Positions 28,627 to 39,157 of a stretch of 64,000 nucleotides of DNA are shown here, in pieces. The notes beneath the pieces are model-generated. The model was given only the letters and a program-made list of their open reading frames with translations, did no database searches and was not told where the DNA came from. Origin of the DNA: Candidatus Streptomyces philanthi. Lineage in GTDB: Bacteria > Actinomycetota > Actinomycetes > Streptomycetales > Streptomycetaceae. How positions within the stretch are numbered: position 1 is the first letter of the stretch; each line of letters begins with the position of its first letter. A program made the position numbers and the translations under genes. The DNA lies in the NCBI GenBank assembly GCA_018114805.1, contig CP073042.1, positions 6,803,501 to 6,867,500 of the forward strand. Direction: 5' to 3'.

Positions 28627-29496
28627 TCAGCGCCCGTCGCGGAGCACGGCCAACCCGCCGACCCGCGTCGCGATGCCCGCTGGTTCGCGTCGGGCCGAAG
28701 CGAGCACGCTGGCCGGCCGACCGAGGGTGTCACCCTGCTCCACCTCGATCGCCACCGTCCGCGCCCCTGTCGTGTCGAGAAGGTGGGCAGCCAGGCAACC
28801 GGTGCTGTTGGCGTTGGCGACGTCCTCGTCAACACCGATCGCCGGCGCGAACATCCGCGCCGCACCCGGCTGGTCGCCCACCGGAGGCACGTACACGAAA
28901 CAGCCGAGGAGCCCGTAGCGCTGGCATGCCGCCGTCAGCCTGCCGAGGTGTGGGGAGAGCCCGAGGAGCACCGACCGCTCGCGGACCGGTACCAGCATGC
29001 GTGGTGCGCCGGGCGCGGCGATTCGTGGCGCGTCGGTCGGATGCGGATCGTCGGTGGTGAGCCCGATCGCGGCGACGATCGCGGCGCGCTCGTCCGGTGC
29101 CGGGTGTCGCAGTGTGACGAGGCCCTGGTCGAACCACACCTCGATGCCGACGGGGCGGCGGATCGCGACGGTGCCGAACGTGCGCCCGCCAGTGTGTTGG
29201 CGGTCGTCCAACTCGCCCAGCGGGGTGCGGGTCAACCGGACGGCCTGCGCGGCAACGGTGCCGTGGCCGCAGCCGGACAGTTCGGCGGTGGCGGTGAAGA
29301 ACCGGACCGGCCAGCCGCCGTCCGGCGCCCCCACCGGGCCGAGGAACGCCGCGTGCGAGGTGCCGGCCGCGGCGGCGCCCGCACGCCGGTTGGCGTCCGT
29401 CGCCCCTGGATCGTCGTCGGTGACGGCCGTGGGGCTACCACCCCGACCGTCGCGCCGCACGCACGCGTCGACCACCGTGACATCCCGCCAGGACAT
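28627..29496 (-). CDS. PhzF-family epimerase/isomerase-like protein
   Basis: About 289 residues from the ATG at 29496 (an upstream in-frame start at 29535 is possible). Family motifs are ATAELSGCGHGTVAA near the first-domain active site, ANANSTGCLAAHLL in the second domain and VEQGDTLGRPA near the end, matching the twin diaminopimelate-epimerase-like domains of PhzF. The catalytic Glu expected early in PhzF lies in the AELSGCGHG region. Family members isomerise small substrates and many are housekeeping or of unknown substrate. No phenazine genes are nearby, so phenazine synthesis should not be inferred. Intact. Confidence 0.82.
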   Translation of the reverse strand: MSWRDVTVVDACVRRDGRGGSPTAVTDDDPGATDANRRAGAAAAGTSHAAFLGPVGAPDGGWPVRFFTATAELSGCGHGTVAAQAVRLTRTPLGELDDRQHTGGRTFGTVAIRRPVGIEVWFDQGLVTLRHPAPDERAAIVAAIGLTTDDPHPTDAPRIAAPGAPRMLVPVRERSVLLGLSPHLGRLTAACQRYGLLGCFVYVPPVGDQPGAARMFAPAIGVDEDVANANSTGCLAAHLLDTTGARTVAIEVEQGDTLGRPASVLASARREPAGIATRVGGLAVLRDGR

Positions 29497-29914
29497 CGGC
29501 CCACTTCTGACGCTCAACGAACCGGCGACCGCCACCGGCGTCCGCCACCGTCCGGACCTGGCCTCAGGCGGCCGACCGAACGCGTCCCAGAGCGTATCGG
29601 CCGGCCTCGGCCGACGCCGTCCCGCACCCGGTAGTGGGTGACGACCAAGTCGACGGTGAGGACGTATACTCCGTCAACTCCCCTCGGAATCGGCCGAGTT
29701 CGAGGGGAACCCGCGTGCTTACCACCGCCCGCCGCGGGCCCTTGAACTGGGGGAGCCCGGGTGAGGTGCGTCCGGCCACCCGGTGCCGATCAGGCCGGTT
29801 TTCCGGATGTCCGGGGCAGCCGGAGTACGGCAGAGTCGTTCGGGAACCGCGAGCGGGCCGAGCGCCGACGCGTACCGGAGCCCGGTCGTGCCGGAGTACC
29901 TCAAGGAGCCCCCA
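29497..29914. other. Intergenic region upstream of the HpaB-type gene
   Basis: 418 bp between two divergent genes, probably holding both promoters. TATACT near 29667 is a plausible -10 for the plus-strand gene, but no convincing -35 lies 17 bp before it. No supported gene. Confidence 0.4.
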
Positions 29915-31376
29915 GTGGCAGCACGCACCGGCAAGGACTTTCTCGACCGGCTCGCCGGCTCGCGCCCTACCGTCCACGTCCAGGGCGAGACCCTGACCGG
30001 AGGGGTCCGGGACCATCCCGCGTTTCGCAACGTCGTCCGCAGCTACGCGGAGTTGTACGACCTACAGCACGCCGACGCGCACAAGAAGGTGCTCACCTAC
30101 ACCTCTCCCACCTCCGGTGAACCCGTCGCGACCTCCTTCCTCACCCCCACCACCCCCGGCGAACTCCGCAAGCGCCGCCAGGCGTTCGCCATCCGTGCCG
30201 AGCACAACAACGGCATGCTCGGGCGCACCGGCGACTACCTCAACAGTGCGCTGATGGCCATGGCCGCCGCGGCGCACTGGTTCGCCGAAGCGGACCCGGC
30301 CTTCGGCGAGAACGTCCGCCGCTACTACGCGCGGGCCCGCGAGCAGGATCTGCTGCTGAGCCACACGCTCATCCCGCCGCAGGTCAACCGGGCCCAGCTG
30401 GGTCCTCGGCAAGCCGGTGGGAGCGTCGCCGCGCGCATCGTGCGGGAGGACGACAACGGCGTGGTGATCCGGGGCGCCCGGATGCTGGCCACCATCGCGC
30501 CCTTCGCGGACGACCTCCTCGTCCTTCCCTCGACCGTACTGCGGGGCACCGCGCAGGACAGGCCGTACTCCTACGCCTTCACCGTCCCGATGGACGCCAA
30601 GGGGCTACGGTGCGTCGCCCGGGAACCGCTCGACGTGGGGCTGCCGCGCCACGACCGCCCGCTGGCCTCGCGCTTCGACGACGTGCACGTGCCGTACGAA
30701 CGGTGCTTCCTCCTGGGGGACGTCGAGCGGTGCAACGAACTGTTCACCCGGACATCGGCCGTGGCGCACATGTTGCATCAGGTCGTCACCCGCACGGTGG
30801 CGAAGACCGAGTACGTCCTGGGCCTGGTCTCGCTGCTGACCGAGGCGATCGGCATCCACGGGTACCAGCACGTCCAGGAGGACGTGGCCGAGGTGACCAT
30901 CGCCCTGGAGACGCTGCGGGCGTTCCTGCGCGCGGTCGAGGCCGACGCCACCGTCAACGAGTTCGGGGTGCTCACCCCCGCTTGGGCCCCGCTCAACGCT
31001 GCCCGTAACCTTTACCCCAAGCTCTACCAGCGGTTCCCACAGATCCTGCGCAAGCTCGGTGCCTCCGGGCTGATGGCCACCCCCACCGCCCTCGACGTCA
31101 CGGGGCCGGCCGCCGCGGACATCGACGCCTACCTGCAAGCAGCGACGCTGTCAGGGGCCGAACGCGTGAAGCCGTTCCGGACTGGTGTGGGACACCTGTC
31201 TCTCGGCCTTCTCCGGCCGACAGGCCCTGTACGAGTACTACTTCTTCGGCGACCCGGTCCGCATCGCCGCCGCGTATGTCGCCTCCTACGACCGGGAGCC
31301 GTACAAGGACCGCGTGCGCTCCTTCCTCGACGGTTACGCGGCCACGGAGGCCCGGCACGGGCGAGAGCCGGCATGA
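29915..31376 (+). pseudogene. HpaB-type FADH2-dependent monooxygenase with one frameshift
   Basis: The GTG at 29915 follows AAGGAG with ideal spacing. The first 420 codons read as a 4-hydroxyphenylacetate 3-hydroxylase-family flavoprotein: TGKDFLDRL, the GRTGDYLNSALMAMAAAAHW signature, IPPQVNRAQLG and QEDVAEVTIALETLRAF. Near 31183 the frame changes by one, and the remaining C-terminus (ALYEYYFFGDPVRIAA, to the TGA at 31374) is in a second frame. A single indel breaks an otherwise complete protein of about 487 residues. Such enzymes hydroxylate phenols using FADH2 from a separate reductase; no partner is seen beside it. Whether the indel is real or a sequence error is open. Confidence 0.85.
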
Positions 31377-31727
31377 CCGACCGCACCACGCCTCCGCGCC
31401 AGCAGCCCGCGTACGCGCGGCCCGTCTCGGCGGCGCGGCGGACGGGCGGCAAACACGTCCCGGTCCGCGCGGTACGGCAGCACCGCGCGGACCAGGAACG
31501 GGGTCAGAGGGTGCCGGTGGTAGAGAGGGAGCCGAGGGTTCCGGAGATGCCCGAGGTGTTGACCCGCGTCGTCGGGGCCCGCCGGCACCGGTGGTCTCGT
31601 ACCCGGCCTGCTGTCAGGTCCGAGGGCCCGCGGCGGTGCCCGGCGCGTTGCCAGTCGGGCCTTCTTGCCGGGGGGCACGCAGGGCTTTCACACTGCGGAT
31701 CACGGCTGTGGGGGAGCGGGGAGGGTG
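31377..31727. other. Gap before the Mrr-like gene
   Basis: 351 bp. Only low-complexity Arg/Pro-rich frames are visible on either strand and none is recognised. A good ribosome site (GGGAGG) at its right edge belongs to the next gene. Confidence 0.4.
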
Positions 31728-32414
31728 ATGGCGGCACGACGACGGCGCCGACGGATGAGGAAGCGCACCCGCGGACAGGTGCGAGGCTGGGGCGCTGCGG
31801 CGGCGCTCGTCGCCGCGGTCTGGGTCGTAGGGAACTGGGCGGCGGTGTGGCCCGTCCTGGTGATCGTGCTCACCGGCTGCGCTGTGGGGGGCACCGGTAG
31901 GGGGCTCCTGCGCGCGCACCGGGGCACGGTCGGGCAGGACCGGCAGTGGCGAGCGCGGGAGGAAGCGAGGGCACGGGAACTGTCCATGACGGAGGTCGAC
32001 GCGCTCTCCTGGCAGGAGTTCGAGCAGTACGTCGCCGACCTGTTCCGCCGAGACGGATGCACGGAGGTCGTCGTCAGCGGCAAGCGCGGCGACCTGAGAG
32101 CCGACGTGATCGGCTACCTCGCCGACGGCCGCAAACTGGTCATCCAGTGCAAGAAGTACGCCTCCGAGCGCAGCGTGTCCTCGCCGGACATGCAGAAGTT
32201 CGTCGGCACTGCCCGTCTTGAGCACGGCGCGGACGTCGCCCTGTTCGTCACCACGTGCCGCACGTTCACCAAGGCGGCCCTCGGGCTGGCGGTGCGCCAG
32301 GACATCGTGGCCCTGCACCGCGACCTGCTGGGCTCCTGGGTCAGGGCTGCCCACCTGGAGTCCCTGATCCCGCTGAACGGAAGCGGCGGAGGCACACGGC
32401 GCCCACCCGCATAG
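31728..32414 (+). CDS. Membrane-anchored Mrr-like restriction endonuclease domain protein
   Basis: About 228 residues from the ATG at 31728, preceded by GGGAGGGTG. A very basic start (RRRRRRMRKRTRG) is followed by two hydrophobic segments (AAAALVAAVWVVGNW, VWPVLVIVLTGCAVGG), then a cytoplasmic Mrr-type nuclease domain: LSWQEFEQYVADLFRRDG, KRGDLRADVIGYL, KLVIQCKKYA and ALFVTT. The Asp and Gln-x-Lys match the PD-(D/E)xK core. Family members cleave modified or foreign DNA; the membrane-tethered form is common in actinomycetes and its target is unknown. The frame is intact. Confidence 0.85.
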   Translation: MAARRRRRRMRKRTRGQVRGWGAAAALVAAVWVVGNWAAVWPVLVIVLTGCAVGGTGRGLLRAHRGTVGQDRQWRAREEARARELSMTEVDALSWQEFEQYVADLFRRDGCTEVVVSGKRGDLRADVIGYLADGRKLVIQCKKYASERSVSSPDMQKFVGTARLEHGADVALFVTTCRTFTKAALGLAVRQDIVALHRDLLGSWVRAAHLESLIPLNGSGGGTRRPPA

Positions 32415-32975
32415 CGGGCCCGCGACCTCGATCCGGCGAGCCCCACGCACCTGGTGCGCCCATAGGGTCAACGGGCCGCCGCTACGCGGCAGTTCACGTG
32501 CCCCGAACTGTCCGGCGACCGACACCACGAAGGCCCGCGGGGCTTCGCGCCGCGCCCGGCGGCTCCTGGCGGACCAGGACGGTCCCGTACGCACTCGATC
32601 GTGCGCGCCAAGCCGCCCAGGCGGCCGCGGACGCCGTGCTCCTCGTGGAGGGCGTCGCACTGCTTCACGTGCCGGCGCGCCATGGCGGCACGGACCCCCA
32701 GCCAGCCGGGCTTGCGCGCGGCGGGTGCACCCGGTCGGGCGAAACGAAGCTGACCCACCGCGGCGGCCGGCGAACGGTGCGGTGGCCGGTGCCGCCGTCG
32801 AACGGGGCACTCGCTCGGGCACCCGGGTGCTCGGTGGCGGGTGGGGTTTGACGCGCGGTTTGGGAACGGAAAGCTGAATGCTGCCCGTGCCGGGTCCACC
32901 CGTGCCGCGCCCCGGTCGTCCCCGTACGCCCAGGCTCCCAGGGAGTCGCCGTGCCCGATGCGTCCCGCCTGCCCG
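32415..32975. other. Gap between Mrr-like and VOC genes
   Basis: 561 bp with long open frames in several phases but no recognisable protein, no terminator and no repeat beyond short GC-rich palindromes. I see no supported gene. Confidence 0.4.
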
Positions 32976-33417
32976 ATGAACCCCGCACCGTTCGTCCTCG
33001 GAGCCGTCACGCTCGACTGTGCCGACCCGCCCGGCCTCGCCGACTTCTACGCCCGGCTGCTCGGCTGGCCGACGCTCTCTCGCACCGATGAGCACACGTC
33101 GATCAGCGACGGACGCGCCACGCTGTTGCTTCGCGCGCGTCGCCGGGCATCAGGCCGCGCCCTGGCCGGACAGCCCGGCCCAGCCCAAGCACGCTCACCT
33201 GGACCTCTTCGTCAGGGACGTGGAGGCGGCGACGGCGGGGGCAGTCGCGCTCGGGGCCACCCTGCCCGGGCACCAGCCCGGTGCCTCGCCCGACTTGCCA
33301 GGGCATCCGCCGTGGGCGAAGCTGCTGGACCCGGAGGGGCACCCCTTCTGCCTGCTGCTGCCACCCGAACCGCATCCGACCGACGCCCCGCACGCCCAGC
33401 CGGGGTGGGGCCGCTGA
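32976..33417 (+). pseudogene. VOC/glyoxalase-like protein with a frameshift
   Basis: From the ATG at 32976 the frame reads VLGAVTLDCADPPGLADFY and LLGWPTLSRTDEHTSISDG, the first beta-alpha-beta-beta-beta unit of the vicinal-oxygen-chelate fold. Near 33132 it must shift to the frame carrying HAHLDLFVRDVEAATAGAV and KLLDPEGHPFCLLLPP to recover the second unit, ending at 33415. Such single-domain VOC proteins are often called glyoxalase or bleomycin-resistance-like, and substrates cannot be read from sequence. One indel breaks it. Confidence 0.75.
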
Positions 33418-33859
33418 ACGGCGGCCCTCCTGCGGCCCCGCGCGATGGGCTGACCGACCCCGGCGTCCGACATCTCGCACGGCCAGTCCGGCCGGGCTCG
33501 CGGCGTCGATCGGCGGAGCCCCGCGATCGCCGGGCGGTGGCTGACAGGGCCGGGCCGCCCCGGCCGAGGCTGGTGGCGTGCTGACAGGCCACCACGTGGG
33601 GCTGCCGTTGTCCTCGTTGGGTGTTGTCGTACGGCCGTGCTTGGTCGTGGCGCCCGAGTGTCGGCCGTGTCGGCCGTGTCGGCCGGCGAGCGTGGTCCGC
33701 TGGCCTGGTGCTCGTGGTCGTCTCGCTCGGCGACGGTCCCGCCCACCCGCCGTGAGTGGCCTGCATCGGCCTGATCAGGGTACTGGCCACCGAGTGGCCG
33801 AGTGGCCGGCCCGGCCTTCCGGGTGTGCGCCGCGCGTGCGGCGTTGACTTAGGAGGAGC
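33418..33859. other. Upstream region of the crtY-U arm
   Basis: 442 bp without a supported gene. It contains TGTCGGCCG three times in tandem (33659-33685, first unit overlapping the flank) and a short GAGTGGCC direct repeat near 33790. The strong AGGAGGAG ribosome site for the next gene lies at 33851-33858. The promoter of the FAD oxidoreductase-crtY-crtU arm is expected here. Confidence 0.45.
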
Positions 33860-35196
33860 ATGACCGAGGATCGCCGGGTGGCGGACGTGGTCGTCGTCGG
33901 GGCGGGTCTGGCCGGCCTGGCGTGTGCGCTGGACGCCTGCCGCGCCGGATGGCAGGTGGCCCTGCTGGAGGCGTCCGACGACGTGGGGGGCCGGATGTGG
34001 ACGGACCGACGGGAGGGGTTCCTGCTCAATCGCGGCTTTCAGGTGTTCAACACCTCGTATCCGCAGGTGAAGCAGCAGGTAAACCTCCGGAGCCTCCAAC
34101 TGCGCCCCTTCGCCGCGGGAGTCGTCGCCCACACGTCCAAGGGGCCGGTTCGCCTCGCCGATCCGACCAGGGAGCCCCGCGCGGCGGGTGCTCTGCTGCC
34201 TGGACGGTTCCTCTCCGCGCGCGATCTGGCCGCGCTCGCCGTCCTCAGCGCGCGGGACACGGTCCTGCCCGCGTCCACCATCAGGCGGGGCCGGGATCGG
34301 CCCACCGCGACGGCCCTCTCGCGGGCGGGGTTGTCGGACGCCGTGGTCGCCGACGTCCTGCGGCCGTTCCTGGCAGGTGTGTTCCTGGAGGACCGACTGG
34401 AGACCTCCGCACGCTTCTTCCACCTGGTCTGGCGGAGCATGGCCCGAGGGACCCTGTGTCTGCCGGCGAGCGGCATCGGCGCCGTACCCGACCAGCTCGC
34501 CGACGGCCTGCCCGACGGCATGCTGCGCCTCCACACACCCGTCGTGCGGCTCACCGACGCCGGCGTGCTGCTGGGCGACGGAAGCGAGGTGCTGGCGAGG
34601 GCCGTCGTGGTGGCGGCGGACCCGGCGACAGCCGCCCGCCTGGTGCCGACCCTGACTGTGCCGGACACCCGCACCGTCACCACCTACTACCACGCCACCG
34701 ACGCCCTACAGGCGGCCGGGCGGACCCTGATGGTGGACAGCTCCGGAACGATCCTGAACACCTGCGTCCTCAGCGCGGTCGCTGCCGCTTACGCGCCCCC
34801 CGGCACCGCGCTGGTCTCCACCTCCGTGCTGGGCGCGGAGCATCAGGGCAGAGCGGAGGCGGTGCTCCGGCGGCTGGCCGAGCTGTACGACACCGAGCCG
34901 AGCTGTACGACACCGACACGGGCGGCTGGAATCGGGTCGCCACCTACACCGTCGAGGGTGCCCTGCCGGCGATGTTTCCGCCCTGGCCGCTGAGTCGCAC
35001 CACTCGCCTGGGCCCAGGCAGGTACGTGTGCGGCGACTACCGGGCGACCGGCTCGGTACAGGGCGCCCTGGCCTCGGGGGCGCGCGCCGCGCGGGAGGTG
35101 TCCCCCGACCTCGGGAGGCGGAGATTACGTGGCACGGGCGGGCCGTGGCCCGCGGCGCGGCGGACGCCGCAGGGGGAGAGTGCGTCGAGCGCCTGA
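33860..35196 (+). pseudogene. FAD-dependent phytoene-desaturase-like oxidoreductase, broken by a 20-bp duplication
   Basis: ATG at 33860 after AGGAGGAG. The N-terminal dinucleotide-binding motif is VVVVGAGLAGLACALDA, followed by LLEASDDVGGRMWTD and the long oxidoreductase body. At 34878-34917 a 20-bp tandem duplication throws the frame off, and translation would stop at 34991 after scrambled residues. The other frame continues WNRVATYTVEGALPAMFPPW and the FAD-contacting RYVCGDYRATGSVQGALASG, ending at 35194. It is a member of the amine-oxidase/CrtI-like superfamily. Located 35 bp before crtY, it probably belongs to the carotenoid operon, but its own reaction is unknown. Confidence 0.82.
34878..34917. 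repeat. 20-bp tandem duplication in the FAD oxidoreductase gene
   Basis: CCGAGCTGTACGACACCGAG (34878-34897) is repeated at 34898-34917 with one difference at the last base. Removing one copy restores an uninterrupted reading frame. Confidence 0.95.
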
Positions 35197-35230
35197 TGGT
35201 GGCCGCCCACCCGGCGCCACGGCGGCTCCG

Positions 35231-36439
35231 GTGACGCCCCCCGCCACCGAGGCGTCCGACATCGTCATCATCGGGGGTGGCGCTGCCGGCCTCAGCCTCG
35301 CGCACCACCTGACCGGCATCGTCCCCGTGACGGTCATCGAGCCGCCGCAAGGCCCGCCGCGCCCGGCGGAGCGTACCTGGTGCTACTGGCACGCGGGCGA
35401 CGACGGCCGGACGAGGCCGTAAGCGCGTCCTGGTCCGTGCTGCGGGTGCACGGCGCCGACGGCAGTCTGGTCACCGTCGAACCCGCGCCGCTCACCTACC
35501 GCATGGTGCGCTCCACCGACCTCGAACGACTGGTCCACGGCCGGCTGGCCCGCTCGGACGGCGGGCGCGTGCTGCGCGCTACGGCGGAATCGGTGCGCGG
35601 TGTCCCCGGCGGCGCCGAGGTCCGGTGCACGTCGCCGGCCGGCCGCTCCCTGACGCTGTGCGCCCGCCGCGTGTTCGACTCACGGCCGCTACGTACGCTG
35701 CCCCCGGCCCGCACGCACCTGCTGCAGCGCTTCCGCGGCTGGTTCGTGCGCACCGCCACCCACCAGTTCGACCCCGAGGTCGCCGACCTGATAGAATTCC
35801 GGTTCCCCCAGCCGGCACACGGTCTGGCCTTTGGCTACGTCCTGCCGCTGCCGCCCGACAGGGCGCTCGTGGAGTACACCGAGTTCTCCGGCAGCGCGCT
35901 GACCACCGAGGCGTACGAGTCGGCACTCGGCCACTACTGCCGCGACGTCCTCGGGCTTGGCGCGCTCACCGTGGAACGGGCGGAGCAGGGGGGCATTCCC
36001 ATGACCGACGCCCGCTTCCCGCGCCGGGCCGGGGCCGCCGTCGCCCGCATCGGAACGGCAGGGGGGCGCCACCCGCCCGGCCACCGGCTGCACGTTCGCC
36101 GCGGTGCAGCGGCAGAGCAGGGCCATCGCCGCCGCGCTGAGAGACGGGCGGGAAACCGTTCCCGCCCCCCACGGGCGGCGGGCGCTGGCCATGGACGCGA
36201 TGCTGCTGCGCTCCCTGGACACCGAGCGGGTCAACGGCCCGGCCTTCTTCAGCAACCTGTTCCGCCAGGTCCCGGCGGAGCGCCTGTTGCGCTTCCTCGA
36301 CGGCGCCACCTCGCTGCGCGAGGAGTGGAGCATCGGACTCCGCACCCCCCGTCCGGGCGATGCTTCGCATGGCGGTCGAACTGCCCTTCGTGCCCCGTCG
36401 CCCCCGCCCGACGCGAGAACCGGAGACCACCACCGATGA
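35231..36439 (+). pseudogene. crtY: Lycopene beta-cyclase, frameshifted
   Basis: GTG start at 35231. The FAD motif DIVIIGGGAAGLSLAHHLT and RTWCYWHAG fit flavin lycopene cyclases. After a frame change near 35410 come LTYRMVRSTDLERLVHGRL, FRGWFVRTATHQFDPEV and GGIPMTDARFPRRAG. A second change near 36070 leads to NGPAFFSNLFRQVPAERLLR and the end at 36437. The two changes cancel in phase, but the segment between is lost in any single reading. The enzyme would convert lycopene to beta-carotene. The stop overlaps the next ATG (ATGA), showing an original tight operon with the crtT scar and crtU. Confidence 0.85.
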
Positions 36440-36564
36440 ACCCGCCGCACCGCCACGACCTGGTCTGCGCTGTCGGCCACGCCGCACGCGCCGAGGACGG
36501 CCTCGCCCCCGGCGGTGGCTCGACCACGGGAGATCCGACCACCACTGTGAAGGGCGCCCAGTGA
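36436..36564 (+). pseudogene. 42-codon scar where crtT is expected
   Basis: A small frame starts with the ATG that overlaps the crtY stop and ends with the TGA that overlaps the crtU GTG. In streptomycete carotenoid clusters of the crtY-crtT-crtU type a methyltransferase gene of several hundred codons occupies exactly this slot. The coupled start and stop remain but the methyltransferase body is absent, so an internal deletion is the simplest reading. The 42-residue peptide (MNPPHRHDLVCAVGHAARAE at its start) has no recognisable domain. Confidence 0.5.
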
Positions 36565-38103
36565 CGTTCCGCCACACCAGCGCCGCCCGCCGAGGCCGCG
36601 ACCGCAAGGCCGAGATCCTGACGCCCCCACCAGGCAGGGACCGCTTCCAGCGCGGGGACGAGCCGTCCGTCGCGGTGGTCGGCGGTGGCATCGCCGGTCT
36701 CGCGCCGGCCACCCTGCTGGCCGAACGCGGCGCCCGCGTCACCCTGTACGAGAAGGACAGCGCACTCGGCGGCCGGCTTTCCGGCTGACCCACCAGGCTG
36801 TCGGACGGTTCGCGGGTGACCATGACCCGGGGGTTCCACGCCTTCTTCCGGCAGTACTACAACCTTCGCGGCCTCCTCCGCCGCACCGACCCCGCCCTCG
36901 CGCGACTGACCCCGCTGCCCGACTACCCCCTGCGGCACAGCGCCGGCCTGCCCGACAGCTTCGCCCGCTTACCGAGGACACCGCCGTTCAGCGCGCTCGG
37001 GTTCGTCGCGTTGAGTCCCACCTTCGGTTGGCGAGACCTGGTCGCCATGGACGCCCGGGCCGCCCTCCCCCTGCTCGACGTGCGGGTGCCCGAGGTGTAC
37101 CAGCGTTTCGACGAGACCTCCGCGCCGACTTCCTGCACAGCGTGCGCTTCCCGGAAGCCGCGCACCACCTGGCGTTCGAGGTATTCTCGCGCAGCTTCTT
37201 CGCCGACCCCCGTGAACTGTCCGCGGCCGAACTGCTCCTGATGTTCCACATCTACTTCCTCGGGTCGGCCGAGGGACTCCTCTTCTCGACGTGCCGACCA
37301 AGCCGTTCCTGCAGGCCCTCTGGGACCCGCTCGGCGACTACCTGCGCCGCCTTCCACGAAGTACGCCCCCGTGGCGGCGGTGGCGCGGACGTGCGCACCG
37401 CCGCTGGCACCAGCGTCCACCAGGCCGTGGTGCTCGCCCTCGACCCCGGGGGGCTGCGACAACTCGTCGCCGCGTCCGGCGGCCTGGGCACCCCCGCCTG
37501 GCGCGAGGACGTCGCCGCCCTGCGTACCGCTCCGCTGTTCCTCGCCTCCCGGCTGTGGCTCGACCGACCGGTCCACGCCGACCGCCCCGGGTTCCTCGGC
37601 ACCAGCGGCTACGGCGGCCTGGACAACGTCAGCGTCCTGGAACGGTACGAGGGCGAGGCGGCCCGCTGGGCGGCACGCGCCGGGAGCTCGGTGGTGGAAC
37701 TGTACGGTTACGCCGTCGATCCCGCCTCGGACCCCCAGCGGGTGCAGGGCATGCTCGTCGACCGACTGCGCCAGGTGTATCCGGAGACCCGCGAAGCACG
37801 CGTCGTCGGTGCCCGGTACGAGTGGCGCTCCTACTCTGCCCGCTCTTCGCGGTCGGCTCCCACCAACGGCGCCCCACCGTCCGCACCCCCCACGCCTGGC
37901 TGACCCTGGCCGGCGACGCGATCCGCTGCGATCTGCCGGTCGCGCTCATGGAACGAGCCGCCACCACCGGCTTCCTGGTGGCCAACGCCCTGCTCGCCGG
38001 CTGGGGTGTACGGGGACAGACGCTGTGGACCGTGCCGCGGCCGGGCCGCTCGCGCGTACTGCGGGCGCTCGGGGCGGCCGCGGCGCCCCGGCCCTCCCCC
38101 TGA
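36561..38103 (+). pseudogene. crtU: Beta-carotene desaturase/methyltransferase (isorenieratene synthase), multiply broken
   Basis: GTG at 36561 after GAAGGG. The FAD motif VAVVGGGIAGLAPATLLAE and LYEKDSALGGRLSG are followed by a TGA at 36786 at a position where the family has Trp (SGWPT). The same frame resumes with TMTRGFHAFFRQYYNLRGLL and GFVALSPTFGWRDL. Frame changes follow near 37110 (into HLAFEVFSRSFFADPREL), 37290 (PTKPFLQALWDPLGDYL), 37365 and 37840. The last part (TPHAWLTLAGDAIRCDLPVA) ends at 38101. CrtU forms the aromatic rings of isorenieratene from beta-carotene. At least five lesions make it a clear pseudogene. Confidence 0.88.
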
Positions 38104-38145
38104 CCGTCGTCCCGCGCCCGCCGGGGGGAGGCCGCGGCTGTCCGC

Positions 38146-39157
38146 TCACCCGGGGAAGCGGCCGGTGTCGCGCAGCGTCCAGCGGCGTTCGGCGTAAGCC
38201 AGGTCGTCGCGCCACAGCCGCCCGGCCGTACGCCGCATCAGCGGGCGCAGCACGGGCGCGGCGGCCCGGGCTAGGGCGAAGCCCCGCCGGTCGGAGGCGG
38301 CGACGACCGCCTCCACCACCGCGGTGCGCGGGTGCGCGTGATCCGGTGCGGTGAGCGGAGTCGCGTGTGTCTCCACCACGGACGTGGCCCCCTCGCCCTC
38401 GGTGATGCGCATGAGGACCGTGCGCGGGCCGGGCGCGGTGAACTCGGCCCGCACTGGCACCACCACACGCCCGGCCACCCGGAAGGAGACGTCGACGACG
38501 AAGGCGTCGTCCCCCTCACCGGACGGCTCCCGCACCACCGACAGGTCGACGAACGAGTACGGGTGGAACCACGAGCCGTGCCACGAGTCGAGGCGGTTGG
38601 CCACCAAGTCTTCCGGTTCGCACCGCCCCACCGCCGTGAACAACCGCGTCCACCCCTGCGCCCGACGCCGGGCGCGGGGGCACCGAGGGCCGCTCGGTGG
38701 GCTCCTTGCCACCCACCTCGTCCAGCCGTACCCAGATGAGCACGCCGTCGTCGTACACGGGAAACGGCCGCCAGCCGGCGAACGGCGAACCGTCCAAGGC
38801 GAGGCCGTGCCAGTGGCACACCAACCGCCCGCACACCACCCGGCTGTCGCGCAACGGGGCGCCGAGATGCGGGCAGATGCCCGAGCCGGCGTGCGGCGCG
38901 CCGCTGTCCGAGCGCCACAGCACGACCTCCACACCCCCGACGGTCCTGCCGTGCGGGCGACCACCCGCGCGCACCTCCCGAGAAGCGCCGACGACGAACC
39001 AGTTGCCGGACGGGCGGGCCCGCGCCCGTTTCAGGGCGTCAGCGGTGAGCGCCGGCCGCGCCTGCCGCCAGGTCGGCGGCTGCGCCTCCCAACCCGCGCC
39101 AGCACCCCGCCACCGCAGCGGGGTCGACCAGCGCTTGCCCTCCCTTCGCCCGCTCAC
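38146..39157 (-). pseudogene. Rieske [2Fe-2S] protein of the crt cluster (DUF5914-like), one frameshift
   Basis: GTG at 39157 overlaps the crtB stop (GTGA). The first frame contains a Rieske centre: CPHLGAPLRDSRVVCGRLVC followed by HWHGLALDG, that is C-x-H and C-x2-H. Near 38655 the frame must change to continue ANRLDSWHGSWFHPYSFVDL and a START/SRPBCC-like beta-rich domain ending in WRDDLAYAERRW. This architecture, next to crtB and facing crtU, is typical for streptomycete carotenoid clusters. It may be an oxygenase-type modifying enzyme, but its reaction is not established from sequence. Confidence 0.75.

Noticed and set aside
28627..29496. Phenazine biosynthesis, from the PhzF-like gene
   Set aside because: PhzF-family proteins are widespread outside phenazine clusters and no other phz gene is nearby.
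33659..33685. Operator array made of TGTCGGCCG units
   Set aside because: Nine-base units do not fit helical spacing of a known regulator, and the region is generally rich in CGGCC; kept only as a repeat.
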